Below, piece by piece: positions 61,892 to 64,000 of a stretch of DNA of 64,000 bases. Origin of the DNA: Eleusine coracana subsp. coracana. Taxonomy: Eukaryota; Streptophyta; Magnoliopsida; Poales; Poaceae. Below the pieces are notes generated by a model. The model was not told where the DNA came from, made no database searches, and worked only from the letters and a program-made list of their open reading frames with translations. How positions within the stretch are numbered: the stretch's first letter is position 1; each line of letters begins with the position of its first letter. The position numbers were made by a program, and so were the translations under genes. The stretch spans positions 5,070,949-5,134,948 of the forward strand of contig CM064430.1 in NCBI GenBank assembly GCA_032690845.1, read 5' to 3'.

Positions 61892-62424
61892 GGAGGGGCG
61901 CTGCTGCGCCTCACGGATCTGGTAGCCCGCATCACCCCTTGCTTGGACCGTCGGCGTCGTGGTGTTAGACGAGGGTGGCGATGACCTGGTGGTAGAGGAG
62001 GGAGGTGGTGTGGCCGAAGAGGAGGAGGCGGCAAGGAGAGGAGGGAGGCGGCTCTAGTGGGGAGAGGAGGGAGACGACCAGGAGAGGAAGGAGGGAGGCG
62101 TCCAGGAGAGAAATGAGCCATGGGCGGCTAGGATTTGTTCTTTCTTATAGTGTGGAGAGTAAAGTGGGATGAAAAGAATTTATAGGCCCAAAGTAGCACA
62201 GATGAAGAATTAGCCCGCCGCTAAAAATTATTTTTTTAGCTGCAGTTCAGATCTTAAACTGCCGTTAAATATCTCTAAAATACTATAGCGGTGGGGGATA
62301 ATATTACCACCACAAGACTCATTTTTTAAACGTCGCTAAAGACCACTTTTGTGGTAGTGTGATTTCTTCATAAGTGGGCATATATCTTATGGACTTGTGT
62401 TTCACCATCCGCAGCGGTACATCA

Positions 62425-63604
62425 TGTGACACCTATGGTCTCACCTTAGCACATTAGTCACCCAAGGGAGGCAAACCAAAGAGAAAATAACAAATTAAAA
62501 ACTCATGTTTGAATTTATTTGAATTTGGTTCAAATCTGATCAGAACTAGAGCTAGAAATTTTCTCATGTAAGTTACCCAAATATATTTTATCTCATAGTT
62601 AAGTAGGTCAAATAAATCACATAAAGTTCATAAATAGGATTACTTTAAAAATTCAAATTTCAAATTTTATAAGGGATCACTGAAACAAATCATACCCATA
62701 ATTGAGATCCAATCATCATGAACAACATATAATTTTTTCTTGATTTAACAATATAAGGAAGAGTGAATTTTGAATTTTTTAGCAAATCACATTTTCTAAA
62801 CAGATTTCAACCTTGTCACTGAAGCAACTTTAAAATTAAATAACTCCTACATGATTTCACTTCCAAAATGACATCATCAATTTTAAGTTACTAGAAACAT
62901 TGTCTTCATGATGTGAAACCCTATTTAATTTTGAACCTCATTTGATGCCCCAAATTGAATTTACGAACAACCTAAAAGACAAGGAATTTCTAGACAGAAT
63001 TTTTTTTCCAAGTTCCTGTGGCCATGATAGCATTTTCAAAATGCAGTCTCTCAATCCCTAGTTCTTCATTTTGTGCTTGTCATCAAAATGGATGCTACGG
63101 ACCATGCTCTATCAAATGGTGGAAGAAGAATTAAATTTGGGCCCATTTAGGTGCCCCAAAACAGTGGCTAAAGTTGCTTCAAATCATGGTTTCCTGGGAG
63201 ATTTGAACTGCCGGTGGGTCCCACCTGTCAGTGACTCAGTAAAAACACAACCCGGGTGCCGCCCGCCCTGCCCGTGTGGCCGCCGGTGTACGGCCCGACT
63301 GGCACCTAATCGGATCACCGTCCCCACCCACGAGGCGCTAACACCCCCCTTGCTCTCTCTCTCTCTCACACTCTCTCTCTCTCTCTCCCCGCTCATTTTC
63401 TCCTTTCAGCCTCCATTGCCACCTGAGGCAAAGCTCCATTGCCCGGCCGCCTTCCACCGTCGTCCATCGCCACTCGGAGCTTCACCTCGACCTCCTTCCC
63501 CAGACTACATGAGCTTGTGTCCTTCCTTGCTCTGAGCGCAACGAATCAAGCCGGTTCTTCCGCCTCGCCAACCACCGCCCCTCCACCTCGCTCACCCTCC
63601 ATAG
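62425..63604 (+). repeat. Long LTR family copy C, 5' part
   Basis: Begins TGTGACACC at 62425 and follows copy A closely from the GTCAAATAAATCACA block (about 62607) onward. It stops at about 63604 where a different LTR begins. The CT-repeat at 63354-63390 is a simple repeat inside it. Confidence 0.8.
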
Positions 63605-64000
63605 TGAGAGATTACCATATGTTACGGTGATAGATCACCATATTGTATGATGGTTGACTCCGCAACAGTCAACTTTTCAGCAACGACTAGTGGAGAGGTT
63701 GGAGCCTATAAATAGTTGTTGTCCAATTCATGAAGACCTCTCTTGTCCATTTGGATTGCTGGAGTAATTAGTAGAGAGCCAAGAGGAGAAGAGAGTACAC
63801 TTTAGCAAAGATTTGAGAGCTATATTTGAGTGTTAAAGAGAGTAACAAGAGCATCCCTTCATCTCTAGCCTAGGGAGGTTCTCGAGAGTGTATAGTACTG
63901 TTACTCTTGGTCTGTGGAAGGGCCTAGACCAGTTAGGTGTCAGTGATCGAGTCTATTGTGACTGGTTGTGAAGGTCATTACACGTTTGTATAAGGTTGAA
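63605..64000 (+). repeat. Start of another LTR, cut by the window end
   Basis: From about 63660 on, this is related in inverted orientation to the solo LTR at 32482-34325. The shared blocks are AGACCTCTCTTG, GAGAGCCAAGAGG, TGTTACTCTTGGTCT and AGTGATCGAG. A TATA-like GCCTATAAATAG is at about 63703-63714. The left boundary is set at the first TG after the break in copy C. Confidence 0.65.

Larger units (their letters stand above)
57851..62359. mobile_element. Non-autonomous CACTA element carrying a solo LTR
   Basis: The ends CACTACAACAAAAAG and (reversed) CACTACCACAAAAGTGG are flanked by TGA (57848-57850, 62360-62362). Subterminal AGCGGYGG-type motifs recur at both ends (57870-58020; 62210-62330). 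Without the LTR the element is about 1.1 kb. The left arm has a GC-rich tandem repeat, and no transposase is present. Confidence 0.92.

Noticed and set aside
63354..63390. CT-repeat as a regulatory GAGA-like site
   Set aside because: It is a simple repeat inside an LTR fragment with no gene downstream in the window.

Overview
This is a plant nuclear DNA window, almost certainly from a grass and most like rice (Oryza). The reasons are GC-rich first exons next to AT-rich introns, GT/AG intron borders, Stowaway and Tourist-type MITEs, Pack-MULE-like elements with 9-bp target duplications, CACTA elements with TTTGCCGAGTGCC subterminal repeats, tRNA-derived SINEs, and a DUF1618-like gene remnant of a type abundant in rice. 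The species and chromosome cannot be proven from the sequence alone.

I can assemble four protein-coding gene models from spliced reading frames. (1) 5607-7560 (-) is an ALP1/HARBI1-like domesticated Harbinger transposase whose third catalytic acidic residue is lost. (2) 12024-15024 (-) is an FCS-like zinc finger (FLZ/DUF581) gene whose intron holds a Pack-MULE and a MITE and whose zinc finger looks incomplete. (3) 25596-29692 (+) is a ten-exon AKT1-type Shaker K+ channel of 880 residues, the best-preserved gene here. (4) 46816-48701 (-) is a two-exon cytosolic-type Hsp70 that stops at residue 541, before the C-terminal lid and EEVD tail. A DUF1618-like gene at 52640-55919 (-) is a pseudogene with frameshifts and a CACTA element in its coding sequence. 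Gene fragments inside transposon-like cassettes include threonine synthase (8310-8848) and an NPH3-domain protein (about 12600-12930).

Most of the remainder is mobile DNA, often nested. 1-4943 is a decayed Ty1-copia element with a solo LTR inside gag. 8.1-13.6 kb holds a gene-capturing cassette, two MULEs and a MITE. 23.6-25.1 kb holds a TRIM retroelement and a degenerate AATTGTTC-type repeat array. 30.3-35.3 kb holds SINEs, a hAT-like element nested in another, and a CACTA-like element carrying an 1844-bp solo LTR. 35.6-46.4 kb is a complex block: two direct copies of a hAT-transposase (DUF4371) remnant around two long LTRs in inverted orientation, with a small LTR retrotransposon and another solo LTR nested inside. 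52.7-55.1, 56.2-57.3 and 57.9-62.4 kb are CACTA elements, two of them carrying solo LTRs. The window ends inside further LTR sequence.

Target-site duplications that I could read directly fix the boundaries of eleven TSD-bearing elements to the base, plus a 2-bp TA duplication at a Stowaway. The host genes do not form an operon or pathway. They are independent loci separated by repeats.
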